DNA of 6,075 bases from Demequinaceae bacterium UBA4004 (GTDB taxonomy: Bacteria; Actinomycetota; Actinomycetes; Actinomycetales; Demequinaceae): NCBI GenBank assembly GCA_002384765.1, contig DGBM01000277.1:3588-9662 (forward strand), in the 5' to 3' direction. A model generated the notes under the pieces. The model saw only the letters and a program-made list of their open reading frames with translations. It did not search any database and had not been told where the DNA came from. Position 1 is the stretch's first letter. Every line of letters starts with the position of its first letter. Positions 5,276 to 6,075 of this stretch are shown piece by piece. The translations under genes and the position numbers were made by a program.

Positions 5276-6075
5276 ACCTCCTCCAGCAGCCGCACGTGGC
5301 TACTGGAGCGGCGGTGCTCGTCCTCGTCGGGTTCGCGGTGGCGTTCCTGTCCTTTGTACGCTCCGGAAGGGCCCGGCGCGCACGCGACGTGGCACTCAGG
5401 CGCGAGAGAAGTTTGCGCAAGCAGTTCGACGCGATCCTGATGTCGGCCCGCGATGGCGTGATCATCGTGGCTCAGACTGGAGAGATCGCGGTACTGACGG
5501 AAGCGGCCGCCCAGATGATCGGCGTGGACCGAGCCAACGCTGTGGGCAAGGCGCTCGGCAGCCTGCCCTTCAAGGGCGTCGACGAGCACATGCGACCGGT
5601 CATGGCCCACGAGGCATTCGCGCCGGGACGGGACGACGCTCGTCCCCGCGTGATTGGCGTGCCGGGCCGCCGCGGCGAAGACGACCTTCGGTGGGTCCAG
5701 GTGATCTCCCGAACGGTCCCGGATGCCGTGGACGGCGGGCCGGCGACTATCACCACCATCATGGACACCACCGGCCTGCAGGAGGCCACCGAGGCGCTCC
5801 AGCGCTCCGAGACGCAGTTCCGCCGCGCCATGGACAATGCGCCCATCGGCATGGCACTCGTCGACCTCGAGTGGCGGCTGATGGAGGTGAACCGGGCCTT
5901 CGCCGAACTCATGGGCTCCACCGTCGCGGCACTGCGCGGCACCCCCTTCAGCGCCCTGTCCCACCCCCATGACCTGCAGGCGGAGCGCGACCAGCTGCAA
6001 CGACTGTATGACGGGCTTCAGAACCATTTCTCGCTTGAGAAGCGGTACGTACGCTCCGACGGCAACGTGGTGTGG
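5260..6075 (+). CDS. Membrane-anchored tandem PAS-domain sensor protein, 3' end beyond the window
   Basis: The frame is open for 272 codons to the window edge. Residues 1-12 are a short N-terminal segment. Residues 13-33 (VATGAAVLVLVGFAVAFLSF…) form one membrane helix, followed by the strongly basic RSGRARRARDVALRRER, so the sensor domains should face the cytosol. PAS 1 spans about 54-168 (FDAILMSARDGVIIV start, ITTIMDTTGLQE end), then a helical linker 170-188, then PAS 2 from about 187 (MDNAPIGMALVD, 191-202; EVNRAFAELMG, 209-219), closing with the PAC-like LEKRYVRSDGNVVW (259-272). PAS domains sense small ligands, redox state or light and pass the signal to an output domain. That domain (GGDEF/EAL, histidine kinase or other) is not in the window. 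The ATG follows GAGGA by 6 bases and overlaps ftsK by 16 bases, so the two are probably co-transcribed. Confidence 0.85.
   Translation, partial: MGGLLDLLQQPHVATGAAVLVLVGFAVAFLSFVRSGRARRARDVALRRERSLRKQFDAILMSARDGVIIVAQTGEIAVLTEAAAQMIGVDRANAVGKALGSLPFKGVDEHMRPVMAHEAFAPGRDDARPRVIGVPGRRGEDDLRWVQVISRTVPDAVDGGPATITTIMDTTGLQEATEALQRSETQFRRAMDNAPIGMALVDLEWRLMEVNRAFAELMGSTVAALRGTPFSALSHPHDLQAERDQLQRLYDGLQNHFSLEKRYVRSDGNVVW

Overview
The window is GC-rich DNA from an actinobacterium. The large FtsK translocase, strong G/C preference at third codon positions, GTG starts behind AGGAGG-type ribosome sites, and TANNNT -10 boxes lying almost against start codons all fit. The FtsK motor resembles those of Micrococcales (Demequina/Cellulomonas-like), but the genus is an inference from memory of the family, not from a search.

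Left part (1-1741) is loosely packed and partly decayed. It opens with the N-terminus of an aldo/keto reductase on the minus strand (1-146). Just upstream of that gene, in the same orientation, is a short remnant of the C-terminus of an NAD-dependent epimerase/dehydratase (184-264). About 480 bases follow with no convincing intact gene. Next come a small one-helix membrane protein on the minus strand (744-899) and an intact RibD/dihydrofolate-reductase-family oxidoreductase on the plus strand (1102-1707).

Middle part (1742-2539) holds a 99-residue hypothetical protein on the minus strand. Divergent from it is a compact unit on the plus strand: a 28-codon basic leader ORF whose stop overlaps (GTGA) the start of a 122-residue HExxH zincin-type metallopeptidase. 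The two directions share a crowded promoter region with overlapping -10-like hexamers.

Right part (2600-6075) is core-genome-like. A complete FtsK/SpoIIIE DNA translocase (891 residues) is followed, with a 16-base overlap, by a membrane-anchored tandem-PAS sensor protein that runs off the window. FtsK pumps chromosomal DNA through the closing septum. The overlap implies that the PAS protein is co-expressed with it, but its output domain lies outside the window.

The most notable regulatory observation is that ftsK and the leader ORF have the same start architecture. An identical 11-mer, CGTAGCCTGGG, carries a TAGCCT -10 box placed exactly 9 bases before an ATG, implying leaderless or nearly leaderless transcripts. 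I found no CRISPR array, tRNA, rRNA, insertion sequence or clearly new defence-type system.
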